Origin: Fuscovulum ytuae
GTDB lineage: Bacteria; Pseudomonadota; Alphaproteobacteria; Rhodobacterales; Rhodobacteraceae
Length of the DNA: 64,000 bases
NCBI RefSeq assembly: GCF_029953595.1
Contig: NZ_CP124537.1
Span: forward strand, 105,108-169,107
Reading direction: 5' to 3'
Below are positions 35,440-44,804 of the stretch, one piece after another (position 1 is the stretch's first letter; every line of letters starts with the position of its first letter). A program made the translations under genes and the position numbers. Below the pieces are notes generated by a model. The model had not been told where the DNA came from, ran no database searches, and saw nothing but the letters and a program-made list of their open reading frames with translations.

Positions 35440-36631
35440 TGATCGACAGCACCGCCCCCATGATGGAATAGACCAAGGCCCCCACGGCCCCCCCGATGAT
35501 TAGGGTCAGGATCGGCGTCAGCAGACGGAGCAGTCGTTGCGTCGATTGGTCCATCTGCCCCTGCACCGATTGCGCCAGCGCCTCAAGTACGGGGACCAGC
35601 GCATTCGCCTCTTCCCCCACCCGGAACAACTCGCGGACAAGAGGGGGCAAACGCCCACCCTCGGCCAGCGCCACATGCGCCCGCCCACCGCCTTCCAGCG
35701 CCGCCACCGCAGCCCGCAGATCAGGCGCAAAGGGACCAACAGGATCAGCGTCCACCATCCCCCGCAGCGCCTCGGCCAAGGGCCGCCCGGCCTTAAGCAT
35801 CAGGGCCAGCGACCGCACCAGCGCCAAAAGCGCCGCATCCCGCATCAACGGCCCGAACAGCGGCAGCCGAAAGGCCACCCGCCCCCATCCCGCCCGCAGG
35901 CCCAGACTGGCGGCGACCCCTGAGGCCAACACCCCCGGAACAATCAGCCACCACCATCCTCGGATCAGATTGCCCAGCCCAAGGAAGAAGGCCAGCGATC
36001 CGGGCATCTCGCGCCCCTCTCCCTGAAACAGCGGGGCCAGTGCCGGCGCCAAGGTCAGCGCCACGATCAGCATCACCGCCACCGCCGCCGCCACAAGGAT
36101 TGCCGGATAAAGCAGCGCCGTCGCCACCTGACCGCGCAACTGCTCCTGCAACCGCAAAAGCCGTGCGAGGTCCGTCAACTGCTCAGGCAGCGCGTCCGAC
36201 AACGCGCCCGCCCGCAACAGCGACAGGAAAACCGGGGCCACCTTCGGCCCGGCCTGCGCAAAGGCCTGTGCCAAGGGCATACCCTCTGCCACCAAACGCG
36301 CCGTCCGCTCCAGCTTTTCCCGCGTTTCCGTCTTGCCCGCCCCCTGCGCCAGAATGCGCAGCATCTCCAGCGCGGGCAGCCGCACCCGCAGCATTGTGGC
36401 CATCTGCTCAGCAAGCGCCGCCTGATCGGCAAGCGGCAAGCGCCCATTGCCAAGGCTGATATCACGCTTCCACCACGGCAGAGGGGCCACTGCCGCCCCC
36501 TCGTGCAACTCCACCACCGTCAGACCAAGCGCCTTCAACGTCTGATAGGCCGCCGCCTCTGACGGGCTGTCAAGCTGGCCGGTCTCTACCGTCCCGCGCG
36601 CACCATAAGCCTTGTAGGAAAAGCTGGGCAT
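35423..36631 (-). CDS. gspF: Type II secretion inner-membrane platform protein GspF
   Basis: A 402-residue platform protein. It opens with MPSFSYKAYGARGTVETGQL, characteristic of GspF/PilC, and has two T2SSF repeats each ending in TM helices, such as LYPAILVAAAVAVMLIVAL and LLTPILTLIIGGAVGALVY. It contacts the GspE ATPase and the pseudopilins. A 10-base gap separates it from gspD. Confidence 0.92.
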   Translation of the reverse strand: MPSFSYKAYGARGTVETGQLDSPSEAAAYQTLKALGLTVVELHEGAAVAPLPWWKRDISLGNGRLPLADQAALAEQMATMLRVRLPALEMLRILAQGAGKTETREKLERTARLVAEGMPLAQAFAQAGPKVAPVFLSLLRAGALSDALPEQLTDLARLLRLQEQLRGQVATALLYPAILVAAAVAVMLIVALTLAPALAPLFQGEGREMPGSLAFFLGLGNLIRGWWWLIVPGVLASGVAASLGLRAGWGRVAFRLPLFGPLMRDAALLALVRSLALMLKAGRPLAEALRGMVDADPVGPFAPDLRAAVAALEGGGRAHVALAEGGRLPPLVRELFRVGEEANALVPVLEALAQSVQGQMDQSTQRLLRLLTPILTLIIGGAVGALVYSIMGAVLSINDLAF

Positions 36632-36641
36632 GGCCCGCGCG

Positions 36642-38648
36642 TCACTCGATCACGTCGCTGATCGTATGGCGCGGGCGTCCCAATCCGGTTTCCAGCGACG
36701 AATTCGCCCCCGAAAGCTTGGTCCGCCAATAGGCCGTCGCCGAATTCGCATCGCCATCGTTCAAGATCACCCGTGGCCGGATCAGGATCAGCAACTCGGT
36801 CCGCCCGCGACGGCTGTCCTTGTTGCGGAACAGGTTGCCCACCACCGGCACGCGCCCCAGACCCGGCACTTCAGACCGCGATGCGGTGTCGGATTCCTGC
36901 ACCAACCCCCCCAGCGCCAGGGTCTGGCCATCCGTCAGCGCGACCGAGGTTTGCACCTTCCGCTGCCGGATCGTCGGGCTGTCGATGCCGGATGTATCCG
37001 TCTCGGCCACGTCGCTAACCTCTTGGCTGATATCCAGCGTCACGCGCCCGCCATTGCCGATACGCGGCCGCACCCGCAGGATGATCCCCGTGTCGCGATA
37101 TTCTACCTGCGTCAGGATCGGCGCATCCGCCGTCTGATCCTGCGCCTGCGACGTAACGATCGGCACCTGATCCCCGATCTGCAACACGCCTTCTTTGTTG
37201 TCGATCACCATCAGGGTCGGGGCCGAGATCACCTTCACATCCGTCACCGCCGCCAGCGCCGAAAGCGCGACATTGGCACTGTTCGACCCGAACACCGCCG
37301 TGAAACCGGTATCGTTCCCCGCAATCGCCCCCGCCCGATCCGACGAACGGAAGTCGAAATTCCCATTCTCAAAGAACCAGCGCGTGCCGATATCCAGCCG
37401 GTCGTTCAACGTCACCTCGGCAATCGTCGCCTCCAGCAGAACCTGCCGCGCCGGGCTGTCCAATTCGCGCAGCAGACCCTCGATCTCGGCATGCTGGGCG
37501 CGCGGCGCGCGCACCACAAGAGCGTTGCGCGAATCATCCGCCGCCACCCGCGTGCCGGTCGTCGACTCCAGCGCCGCCTCCCCCTCGCCTTCCGCCACAT
37601 TCCCCGCGCCCAGCAGACCGGCAAGGATCGGCGCCACCTCAACCGCGCTGCGGTTTTGCAAATTATAGGTCGCCAGATACATCCCCGCACCCGGCCCCGG
37701 CTTGTCCAACTCGCGCACCCAGCCCACGGCGCGGTCCAGATAGGCCGCCCGCGACGAAATCACCAGAACCGACCCAAGCCGTTCATTCGGCACGAATTCG
37801 ACCACGCCGCGCAGCGCTCCGCCTTCCTGCGTCTCGAACAGGGCCTGCGCCTGCTCTACCACCGCTTCCGGTTCCCCCGATGTCAGCCGCACCAGCGCGA
37901 CCGATTTCCCCGACAGCACATCCACATCAAAGATGTTCAACGCATCCAACGCGCTTTCCGTCACCGCCGCAGGCCCCGACAACAGCAGAATATTGCGCCG
38001 CGAATCCGGCACCACATTCAGCCCTTGGTCGATCTGCGGCTTCAGGAGGTTCACCATCTCGGACGCCGAGACAAAGCGCAGCGGGGCCACGATAATCGAC
38101 GAACCACCCCGCCCACCCTGTCCGGCAAGGCGAAAGCTGGAACTGCCGGAAACACCCGAAACGATCTGCACCGTATCGCCGGATTTCTGCATGCGCGCGC
38201 CACTGGCGTTCAGCCCGGCCTCAAACAGATCCAACAGCACGTCACGCGGCACCGGGCTGGTCGTCTGAATGGTGATCCGCCCCTGCAACCCGTCCTCAAT
38301 TGCATAGCGCAGCCCCAGCGTATCGGACAAAACCGCCTGCGCCGCCGCCGGAATAGAGGCATTCACAAGGCTGATCTGCACATTCCCGCCACCCGCAGCC
38401 GTGATCTCCGCCCGCGCCGCGCTGTCGGCCATGGCGTCTGTGTCAAAGAAAACGTCAGACCCGCGCTGCGTCGCCACACGGTCACCGCCATCGGCCAGCC
38501 CAAACCGGGCCCCGCCCGACACACTGCCCGACGACCGCGCGCCATCCGGGCCAAAGGCACCAGAACTGCGCCCCCTGTCGGTTTCGACACAGGCCGCAAG
38601 CAGCGCCAGACCAGCGCAAAGAATGATCGCAAATCCCCGGAAGGGCAT
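36642..38648 (-). CDS. gspD: Type II secretion outer-membrane secretin GspD
   Basis: A 668-residue secretin if begun at ATG 38648; the frame also allows TTG 38657. The N-terminus FAIILCAGLALLAACVETD is a lipoprotein signal with a lipobox cysteine, suggesting the secretin is lipidated and may pilot itself. N-domains follow, and the secretin core ends with ALGGLVQESDTASRSEVPGL then GRVPVVGNLFRNK, the family signature. It forms the outer-membrane channel. Confidence 0.92.
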   Translation of the reverse strand: MPFRGFAIILCAGLALLAACVETDRGRSSGAFGPDGARSSGSVSGGARFGLADGGDRVATQRGSDVFFDTDAMADSAARAEITAAGGGNVQISLVNASIPAAAQAVLSDTLGLRYAIEDGLQGRITIQTTSPVPRDVLLDLFEAGLNASGARMQKSGDTVQIVSGVSGSSSFRLAGQGGRGGSSIIVAPLRFVSASEMVNLLKPQIDQGLNVVPDSRRNILLLSGPAAVTESALDALNIFDVDVLSGKSVALVRLTSGEPEAVVEQAQALFETQEGGALRGVVEFVPNERLGSVLVISSRAAYLDRAVGWVRELDKPGPGAGMYLATYNLQNRSAVEVAPILAGLLGAGNVAEGEGEAALESTTGTRVAADDSRNALVVRAPRAQHAEIEGLLRELDSPARQVLLEATIAEVTLNDRLDIGTRWFFENGNFDFRSSDRAGAIAGNDTGFTAVFGSNSANVALSALAAVTDVKVISAPTLMVIDNKEGVLQIGDQVPIVTSQAQDQTADAPILTQVEYRDTGIILRVRPRIGNGGRVTLDISQEVSDVAETDTSGIDSPTIRQRKVQTSVALTDGQTLALGGLVQESDTASRSEVPGLGRVPVVGNLFRNKDSRRGRTELLILIRPRVILNDGDANSATAYWRTKLSGANSSLETGLGRPRHTISDVIE

Positions 38649-38681
38649 GGCAGACAACCCCGAATCCCCGTCCCCGATTAC

Positions 38682-39158
38682 CTATTGGGGAAACATATTA
38701 ACAGTTATTTCTTCGCCTTCCCGCCGCAGGACCACCGCATGGGGCTGCACCTGCAACACTGTAAAGCCAATAAATTCATCGCCTTCGCGAACAATCGCCT
38801 CTTGCCCCCCGGTCTGCGAGGCCAAAATCGCGCGCGGCTTCGCGCCGTCATTCACATATCCAACCATGCGTGGCGCCTCTGGCGGCGGCGCTTCGGCGAT
38901 CACCGGGGAATCGGGGATGGCGGCCTCTCCCTGCCGTCCCGGCAAAAACAGGGGTCGCGCCATCAGCCGCGCCGGGGCAACAGCCTCGCCAGCCGCCAAA
39001 AGCGCCGTCAAATCCTGCTCGGCCGGAGGGGCCAACGCGCTGCCCTCTGGCACGGCAACCTCTGGGCGGTCCTGCAAAAGCGCAAGCCTCTGCCAAGCAA
39101 TCGGCAGAATCGCAGCAAGGATCAGCAGGTGCAAAAGCGGCGGCCACCAGCGCATCAT
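38682..39158 (-). CDS. gspC: Type II secretion protein GspC-like
   Basis: A 158-residue protein with one N-terminal TM segment (LLHLLILAAILPIAWQRLAL), a proline/alanine-rich linker, and a C-terminal HR-type domain from about residue 90 (PRMVGYVNDGAKPRAILAS, VREGDEFIGFTVLQVQPHAV). This is the GspC plan without the PDZ domain. It would link GspD to the inner-membrane platform. It overlaps gspM by 4 bases. Confidence 0.72.
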   Translation of the reverse strand: MMRWWPPLLHLLILAAILPIAWQRLALLQDRPEVAVPEGSALAPPAEQDLTALLAAGEAVAPARLMARPLFLPGRQGEAAIPDSPVIAEAPPPEAPRMVGYVNDGAKPRAILASQTGGQEAIVREGDEFIGFTVLQVQPHAVVLRREGEEITVNMFPQ

Positions 39159-39679
39159 TCCGCCTCCCCGCCCGCAAAGGCCCAGACGACAAGGCGCAGC
39201 GTCACCCTTTGCTGCCCCTCGGCCACCGGGCGCAGCACCACTTCGCGCAGGCCAAGCGGGGGCGTCTGCCCCTCCAGCGCTGCCAGAAAGCCCACCACAT
39301 CCTCATACGGGCCTTCGCCTTCCGCCAGAACGGCGACCGTGGGATGGGTCACACCATCAGGCGACGCCCCTTCCTGCAATCCGGTCAACAGAACGCCCTG
39401 ATCGTTTGCCAATGACGCCAGCCGCTCCTGCAAACCAAGCCCCGCTTCCACGCGGGTCGCACCGGGCAGAAGGGCCGTTTCGGGCAAGTTCGGCACCACC
39501 ACGCCCGCGCTGAACTCCGCGATCCGCTGCCGCAAGGCCGCAGTCTCGGCCACGATCTGGGCGACACGCGCTTCCCTTTCGGCAATCGCCTCTTCGATCG
39601 GGGCCGTTGCCACCCAGAACAGGCCCGCCACCGCCGCCACGCCCACCAGCGCTGCGGGAACTGCCAAGATCCCGCTCAT
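39155..39679 (-). CDS. gspM: Type II secretion protein GspM-like
   Basis: A 174-residue protein begun at ATG 39679 in a 4-base overlap with gspL. One N-terminal TM helix (LVGVAAVAGLFWVATAPIEE) leads into a coiled coil (AIAEREARVAQIVAETAALR) and a small ferredoxin-like domain (VVGFLAALEGQTPPLGLREV), the GspM/PilO plan. It is expected to pair with GspL at the inner membrane. Confidence 0.75.
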   Translation of the reverse strand: MSGILAVPAALVGVAAVAGLFWVATAPIEEAIAEREARVAQIVAETAALRQRIAEFSAGVVVPNLPETALLPGATRVEAGLGLQERLASLANDQGVLLTGLQEGASPDGVTHPTVAVLAEGEGPYEDVVGFLAALEGQTPPLGLREVVLRPVAEGQQRVTLRLVVWAFAGGEAE

Positions 39680-40617
39680 GCTGCACCTCCCGCGCGCAGC
39701 GTCACGATGACCTGAAACCGCCGCTCTGCCGATCCTTCCATCAGACCGACCGATCCATCCAGATCGACAGTCTCCACCCAAGGCAGCGCCTTTATCGCCG
39801 CAAGAACCTGCGCCACATCCCCGTCAACAAAGCCAGACAGCCGCACCACATCATCCTGAATCATCACGGATGTGGCCCAGACCTCATCCCCCAGCGCCGC
39901 CGTCAGATCGGCCATCAGCGCCAAGCGACGACCGTCGCGCGCCATACGAATCGCATCTGCCTGCCGTGCCGCCCCTTCGGCATCACGTGCCTCGGCCGCT
40001 GCCCGCGCCGCCGTCGCCTCATCGCGCAGCGTGGCAAGCTGGGCCTCCGCATCGGCCACGGCCGCATCCGCCCGCCACAGCGCCAATCCCTGCCCCGCCA
40101 GCACCGCGCCCAAAAGCAAAAGCGCCACAACAGGCACCGCACGGTTCCAGAACCGCTCGGCCCTGTCCACCTTGGCGCGCGCATCATAAAGCGGTGCCGT
40201 CGCCACCCCGTCGATCACCACCCGTCGCAGCGGCACCCCAGCCTCCTGCAACAGCTCGGTCAGCCGCGCCTCCTTCAGGACATGCACATCCACCGCCTCG
40301 CCCGGCCCATCGACATGCCGCCAGATCAGGCCCTCGGCCTGACCCGGCATCGACTGCCGCATCTGCAAGGCCACCGCCGCCGCCGCATCCCGCCGCGCCA
40401 CCGCTGGTAAGGGAACCGAACGCTTCAAGAAAAGATCGCGCGCCAGCACCACCTCAACCGCCGCCCCATCATCGGCTGCGATCCGCAGTGCGGCCTTCGC
40501 CGACGGTCCAAGGGGCAGTGTATCCACAAACACCCGCCGCACCGCGCGCGGCGGCAACCCGGCCCCAATCAGCCAACCGGGCAGCACGCCCTCCAATCCT
40601 TCCCGCAGTCCGATCAC
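39676..40617 (-). CDS. gspL: Type II secretion protein GspL-like (PilN-domain)
   Basis: A 313-residue protein starting at GTG 40617 with GGGGG in front. The cytoplasmic N-terminal part is reduced compared with normal GspL (about 400 residues). A TM helix near residue 170 (AVPVVALLLLGAVLAGQGLA) is followed by a coiled coil and a PilN-like ferredoxin fold (LTAALGDEVWATSVMIQDDV). It should couple the GspE ATPase to GspM. It is divergent from gspE. Confidence 0.75.
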   Translation of the reverse strand: MIGLREGLEGVLPGWLIGAGLPPRAVRRVFVDTLPLGPSAKAALRIAADDGAAVEVVLARDLFLKRSVPLPAVARRDAAAAVALQMRQSMPGQAEGLIWRHVDGPGEAVDVHVLKEARLTELLQEAGVPLRRVVIDGVATAPLYDARAKVDRAERFWNRAVPVVALLLLGAVLAGQGLALWRADAAVADAEAQLATLRDEATAARAAAEARDAEGAARQADAIRMARDGRRLALMADLTAALGDEVWATSVMIQDDVVRLSGFVDGDVAQVLAAIKALPWVETVDLDGSVGLMEGSAERRFQVIVTLRAGGAA

Positions 40618-40697
40618 GTAGAACCCCCATTGACGAGGCGCACCCGCCTGCGGTCACTTGTATAGGTTAATTAAAACAAACACCCAGGGGCAAGCCA

Positions 40698-42098
40698 GTG
40701 TCACCTTTCGATGCCGATCTGGCCCGCCTTCTTTCCGCGCGCCCCGGATTCACTGCCGATCTCGACCGTGCGAAGACCATGGCCACCGCCGAAGGTCTGC
40801 CCCTTCACCGCCTTCTGATCGACCGGGGGCTGGTGGAAGAGGAAACCGTCCTTCCGGCCTTGGCCGCCGCCATGAACCTGCCCTATGTCAGCGATCCTTG
40901 GTCAGCGGGCACCGTAGATACCGCCGCCGTCGCCCGCCTCACACCCGCCTACCTGCGCAGCCGTGCCGCGGTTCCGCTTGTGGCCGAAACCGGGCCGCAA
41001 CCCGTCCTTCTGGCCGATCCGACGGATGCCGCGCTTCTGTCCGAACTGGCCTTCCACCTTGACCGACCGGTCGCCCCGCGCGTGGCAACCCTGCGCACCC
41101 TCCGCGCGATTTTGTCCGAATCCCCCTCCGACACCGTCGAAGCCGCCGATATCCACCAACCCGAAACCGCCGATGACGGCCCCGTCATCCGCTTCGTCGC
41201 CGAAACCCTGGCCGAGGCGGTGGCCTCCGGTGCCTCCGACATCCATGTCGAATCGCTGCCCTCTGGCCTTGCCGTCAGGATGCGCATCAACGGCCTTCTC
41301 GTGCCCATGAACACCGATCCGGCGATCCCCGCGCCCTCCGTCTTTGCCCGGCTCAAGGTCATGGCGCGCGCAAATGTCGCCGAACGCCGCCTGCCGCAGG
41401 ATGCCCGCTTCTCCTCCACTTTCTCCGGCCGCAGGATCGACTTCCGTCTGTCCTCCCTGCCCACGCAGCATGGCGAAAGCATCGTCCTGCGCATCCTCGA
41501 TCCTCAGGCGCTTCGCCTTGGCTGGGACAGGCTCGGTTTCGCGCCCGACATGGTCGCCCGCATCACCGCCTGTATCGAGCGGCCCTCCGGGCTCTTCCTT
41601 GTCACCGGCCCCACCGGTTCGGGCAAGACCACCACGCTTTACACCGCGCTGGCCCATCTGAACTCGCCCCGCCGCAAGATCGTCACCGTGGAGGACCCGG
41701 TGGAATATTCTCTCCCCGGCGTGCAGCAGGTGCAGGTGCAGGAAGAGATCGGTCTCACCTTCGCACGCATCCTGCGGTCAATCCTGCGGCACGATCCCAA
41801 CGTCATAATGGTGGGCGAGATTCGCGATTCCGAAACCGCCGAAATCGCCTGCCGCGCGGCGCAGGTGGGCCGCCTCGTCCTCTCCACCCTCCACACCCGC
41901 GATGCACGCGGCGCGCGCACGCGCCTCGTCGATCTGGGGGTGCCGGACTACATCGTCGGTGATGTGCTGCGTGGCGTCCTTGCCCAAAGCCTTGCCCTGA
42001 CGGACTGCCCAGATTGCGGCGGCGCAGGCTGCCGAACCTGCGCCTTCACCGGCACATCTGCCCGCCGGCTCGAGGCCGACCTCGTCACCTTCGACTGA
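40698..42098 (+). CDS. gspE: Type II secretion ATPase GspE
   Basis: A 466-residue ATPase starting at GTG 40698 (AGGGG upstream). The N-terminal N1E/MshEN-like region covers about the first 130 residues. The motor domain has Walker A TGPTGSGKTTTLYTAL, Asp box ASDIHVESLPSG, Walker B VIMVGEIRDSETAE and His box LVLSTLHTRDA. The C-terminal cysteines CPDCGGAGCRTC match the zinc-binding CM domain, although the tail is short. It powers the pseudopilus. Confidence 0.93.
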   Translation: MSPFDADLARLLSARPGFTADLDRAKTMATAEGLPLHRLLIDRGLVEEETVLPALAAAMNLPYVSDPWSAGTVDTAAVARLTPAYLRSRAAVPLVAETGPQPVLLADPTDAALLSELAFHLDRPVAPRVATLRTLRAILSESPSDTVEAADIHQPETADDGPVIRFVAETLAEAVASGASDIHVESLPSGLAVRMRINGLLVPMNTDPAIPAPSVFARLKVMARANVAERRLPQDARFSSTFSGRRIDFRLSSLPTQHGESIVLRILDPQALRLGWDRLGFAPDMVARITACIERPSGLFLVTGPTGSGKTTTLYTALAHLNSPRRKIVTVEDPVEYSLPGVQQVQVQEEIGLTFARILRSILRHDPNVIMVGEIRDSETAEIACRAAQVGRLVLSTLHTRDARGARTRLVDLGVPDYIVGDVLRGVLAQSLALTDCPDCGGAGCRTCAFTGTSARRLEADLVTFD

Positions 42099-42453
42099 GT
42101 CGAACGTCACGTCAAAATCCCGAATCGCCCATTTTTTTCGCACTTTTTGGGACTTTTCCCCCAAAATCCACTCCCTGCGGTTGCAAGGTCGGACTTAGGT
42201 CTGAGTCAACCGATAGACCTCTGTCAGAAGTCGAAACCCTCCCGCAGTGCTAATCTCTTACCAGTTCGGCATGCCTTCGGATGTTCCTCTCGAAACGGCA
42301 TGTTGGCCTGCATTCGGGCAAAGTAGCCCGAAGAAGAAAGGGCAAGGCAAGGGCCCGGTACCGGTTGGCGAAGTCATAGTTAACGCCGTTTCAGAGGATC
42401 ATTCATCCCGCGCCGGGCAAACCGAGCGAGGGCAAAAGGCAGATGGGGTCGAA
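42099..42453. other. Intergenic region, 355 bases, upstream of the multicopper oxidase
   Basis: The stretch between gspE and the oxidase start is locally A/T-richer. It holds a T-run at 42132-42138, the dyad motif described separately at 42192-42220, and the likely promoter of the oxidase-SCO operon. The reading frame is open from 42247 but shows no protein-like sequence before the ATG at 42454. Confidence 0.4.
42192..42220. promoter_or_regulatory. Dyad motif site 1 (upstream of multicopper oxidase)
   Basis: GACTTAGGTCT at 42192-42202 matches the motif found upstream of three other genes in the window. In addition AGGTCT (42197-42202) and AGACCT (42215-42220) form an inverted repeat with 12 bases between. 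It lies about 240 bases before the oxidase ATG. Proposed as a binding site for a common regulator; this is inference. Confidence 0.4.
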
Positions 42454-44787
42454 ATGTATCTCAGCAAAAACGAATCACGCGCTCGCATCCGCGAGGCGCA
42501 AAATGCCCGCAACAACCGGGCCGAAATCGTCAAGGCGCTGTCCACGGGTCAGGTGACGCGGCGCGAACTCTTCAAATGGGGTATCTTCACCTCGGCGGGC
42601 ACCCTCGCCATGGTCAACGGCCTCAGCCCCTACGCACATAGCCAGATTCTGCCGTCGATCCCAACCGGCACCCCGCCAAGCCCGCTTTTCGGCGTCCAAC
42701 CTTTCACCCAGCGCATGCCGCGCCTGAACGACGTGAAGCCGCATGATCTCAAGCGCGTCACGATGAATGGCGAAAGCTGGCTGGAATGGCAGGACCTGCC
42801 GAACGAACCCTATTCCAAGCGCACCTCGTGGCACACGGAATTCTCGGCCTCGGGCGGCAACCCGATGTATACCAACCCCCTTACCGGTCGTGGCCCAATG
42901 GAAGGCCGCCCGCCGGGGGAATATTTCGCCCATCAGCGCTGGGAAGAATACCTGCCGCAAAAGGGCTTCTGCATGTCGCTGGGCTGCCCCGAGGATAATT
43001 CGGTCGGCTTCCACCCCGACATGCCCTATCAGGCCGATAACAAGATCTGGTCCTTCGGGCCGGGCCGTCTGTCTGCGGGCGTGTTGCCACCGCCGCTGCT
43101 CAAGATGCGCTATGGCGAACCGGTGATCTTCCGGCATTACAACAACACTTCTCTCGACAAGGCGGATAACGGCGGTTTCGGCTCCATCAGCCAGACCACC
43201 CACAACCACAACGGCCACAACGCCTCCACCTCGGACGGGGCGTCAAACGCGCATTTCTACCCGGGTCAGTTTTACGATTATCACTGGTCCACCACACTGG
43301 CCCGTGCCGACATGATCAACACCATGGCTGCCGATCCGCGCGCCTCTGGCCCCGATGGCAATGGCGGCCTGATCAATGTTCCGGGCGATTTCCGCGAATT
43401 GCAGGGCACGCTGTGGTTCCATGACCACCGCTTCTTCTACACCGCCGAAAACGCCTACAAAGGCCATGTCGGCATGATGAACTACTATTCCGGCCCGGAT
43501 CGCGGGAATGAGCGGCTGAATGATGGCGTCAACCTTCAACTGCCCTCCGGCTGGCACCTCGACTGGGGCAATACCGACTTTGACGTGAACCTCATGATCT
43601 CGGACGGGGCCACCGATCCCGACGGCCAGTATTTCTTCGACATCTTCGACACCGAAGGTTTCCTTGGGGATATGGTCTTTGTGAACTTCGCCTATCGCCC
43701 CTTCTTCGAGGTGATGCCGCGCAAATTCCGCTTCCGTCTGCTCTGCGCATCCATGTCGCGCTGGTATGAATTGGCGCTGATCAATTCTGCAGGCCGGATC
43801 GTGCCGATGACGGTCATCTCCAACGATGGCAACCTGCTGCCCCGGCCGATCGCAGTGAACAAGCTTGACGTGCTGTCATCCGGCGAACGGGTTGACGTCA
43901 TCGTCGATTTCTCGTCCTTCCTGCCGGGCGAACGCCTTTACCTCGTCAACCTCTTGGAATTCGAAAACGGTCGCGGCCCGAAGGACAAGCTGTCGCTCAA
44001 GGACGCGCTGCAAGGCAAGACCGCCGACCCCGCTGTCGGGCGAATACTGGAATTCCGGGTGCAAAGCACGATGCAAAGCGTCGACTTGCCCGGCTACACC
44101 TATGACATGGCTCGGGCGCGCGACCGCGACCGCAGCAAGGTCAAAGCCCGCCTCACTCAGCAGATCCCGGTCGTAGAGCCCGTCCGCGAACGTGTTATCG
44201 AGTTCAAGCGTGGCGCCAACGATGCACGGGACGACACGTTGTCGGGGTGCTTCCCCGATTGCCCGATGGAACGCGAAACCCCGTGGGGCATCCGGATCAA
44301 CGGCGAAGACACCCACTCGCTCAACGCCAACCGCATCTCCATGCTCGTCCCACGTCCGGGCGAGGTCGAACATTGGACGCTGGTCAATGGCGGCGGCGGC
44401 TGGGACCATCCCGCCCACCTCCACTTCGAAGAAGGCGTCACCATCTCGCGCACCGGCTTTGCCATGGGCGCAACGGAACGCCTTGCCCGCAAGGACGTGT
44501 GGTGGCTGGGCGAAGGCGGTTCGGTCAAGATTCAGGTGCGCTTCGGCGAATATGGTGGGGCCTATGTCACCCACTGCCACAACACGGTGCATGAAGATGC
44601 GGCCATGCTCATCCGCTATGACGTGCTGACGGACCCGAACAATCCCAAGAACTCGCAGACCCATGTTCAGGTCATCCCGACGCCGAACCCGACCCCGGAT
44701 GGCGTGACCTATGTGATGCCCGAGATCATGCCCGAAGGAAATCCGTTCCACCGCAGCTTCAACCCCTTCCCCAAGACAAGCACCTAG
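42454..44787 (+). CDS. Multicopper oxidase, Tat-exported
   Basis: A 777-residue oxidase begun at ATG 42454. A twin-arginine signal is visible (TRRELFKWGIFTSAGTLAMV, R36-R37). All four copper-ligand motifs are kept: H250-N-H252, H323-D-H325, H652-P-A-H655-L-H657 and H707-C708-H709 with H713 and M718 as the remaining type 1 ligands. It is longer than laccase-type enzymes (about 500), with inserts between the first two motifs and in the middle. Its substrate is unknown; the family includes Mn(II), Fe(II) and phenol oxidases. The next gene encodes a copper-chaperone-like SCO domain, consistent with a shared operon. Confidence 0.92.
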   Translation: MYLSKNESRARIREAQNARNNRAEIVKALSTGQVTRRELFKWGIFTSAGTLAMVNGLSPYAHSQILPSIPTGTPPSPLFGVQPFTQRMPRLNDVKPHDLKRVTMNGESWLEWQDLPNEPYSKRTSWHTEFSASGGNPMYTNPLTGRGPMEGRPPGEYFAHQRWEEYLPQKGFCMSLGCPEDNSVGFHPDMPYQADNKIWSFGPGRLSAGVLPPPLLKMRYGEPVIFRHYNNTSLDKADNGGFGSISQTTHNHNGHNASTSDGASNAHFYPGQFYDYHWSTTLARADMINTMAADPRASGPDGNGGLINVPGDFRELQGTLWFHDHRFFYTAENAYKGHVGMMNYYSGPDRGNERLNDGVNLQLPSGWHLDWGNTDFDVNLMISDGATDPDGQYFFDIFDTEGFLGDMVFVNFAYRPFFEVMPRKFRFRLLCASMSRWYELALINSAGRIVPMTVISNDGNLLPRPIAVNKLDVLSSGERVDVIVDFSSFLPGERLYLVNLLEFENGRGPKDKLSLKDALQGKTADPAVGRILEFRVQSTMQSVDLPGYTYDMARARDRDRSKVKARLTQQIPVVEPVRERVIEFKRGANDARDDTLSGCFPDCPMERETPWGIRINGEDTHSLNANRISMLVPRPGEVEHWTLVNGGGGWDHPAHLHFEEGVTISRTGFAMGATERLARKDVWWLGEGGSVKIQVRFGEYGGAYVTHCHNTVHEDAAMLIRYDVLTDPNNPKNSQTHVQVIPTPNPTPDGVTYVMPEIMPEGNPFHRSFNPFPKTST

Positions 44788-44804
44788 GGGGGCGAGAGGC
44801 GGCC

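Noticed and set aside
36630..39401. A 923-residue plus-strand frame across gspD and gspC
   Set aside because: Antisense shadow of the secretin and its neighbours; no domain features.
42145..42166. TTTTGGG/CCCAAAA hairpin after gspE as a terminator
   Set aside because: The stem is weak in G/C and is not followed by a T-run on either strand; the T-run nearby lies on the wrong side.
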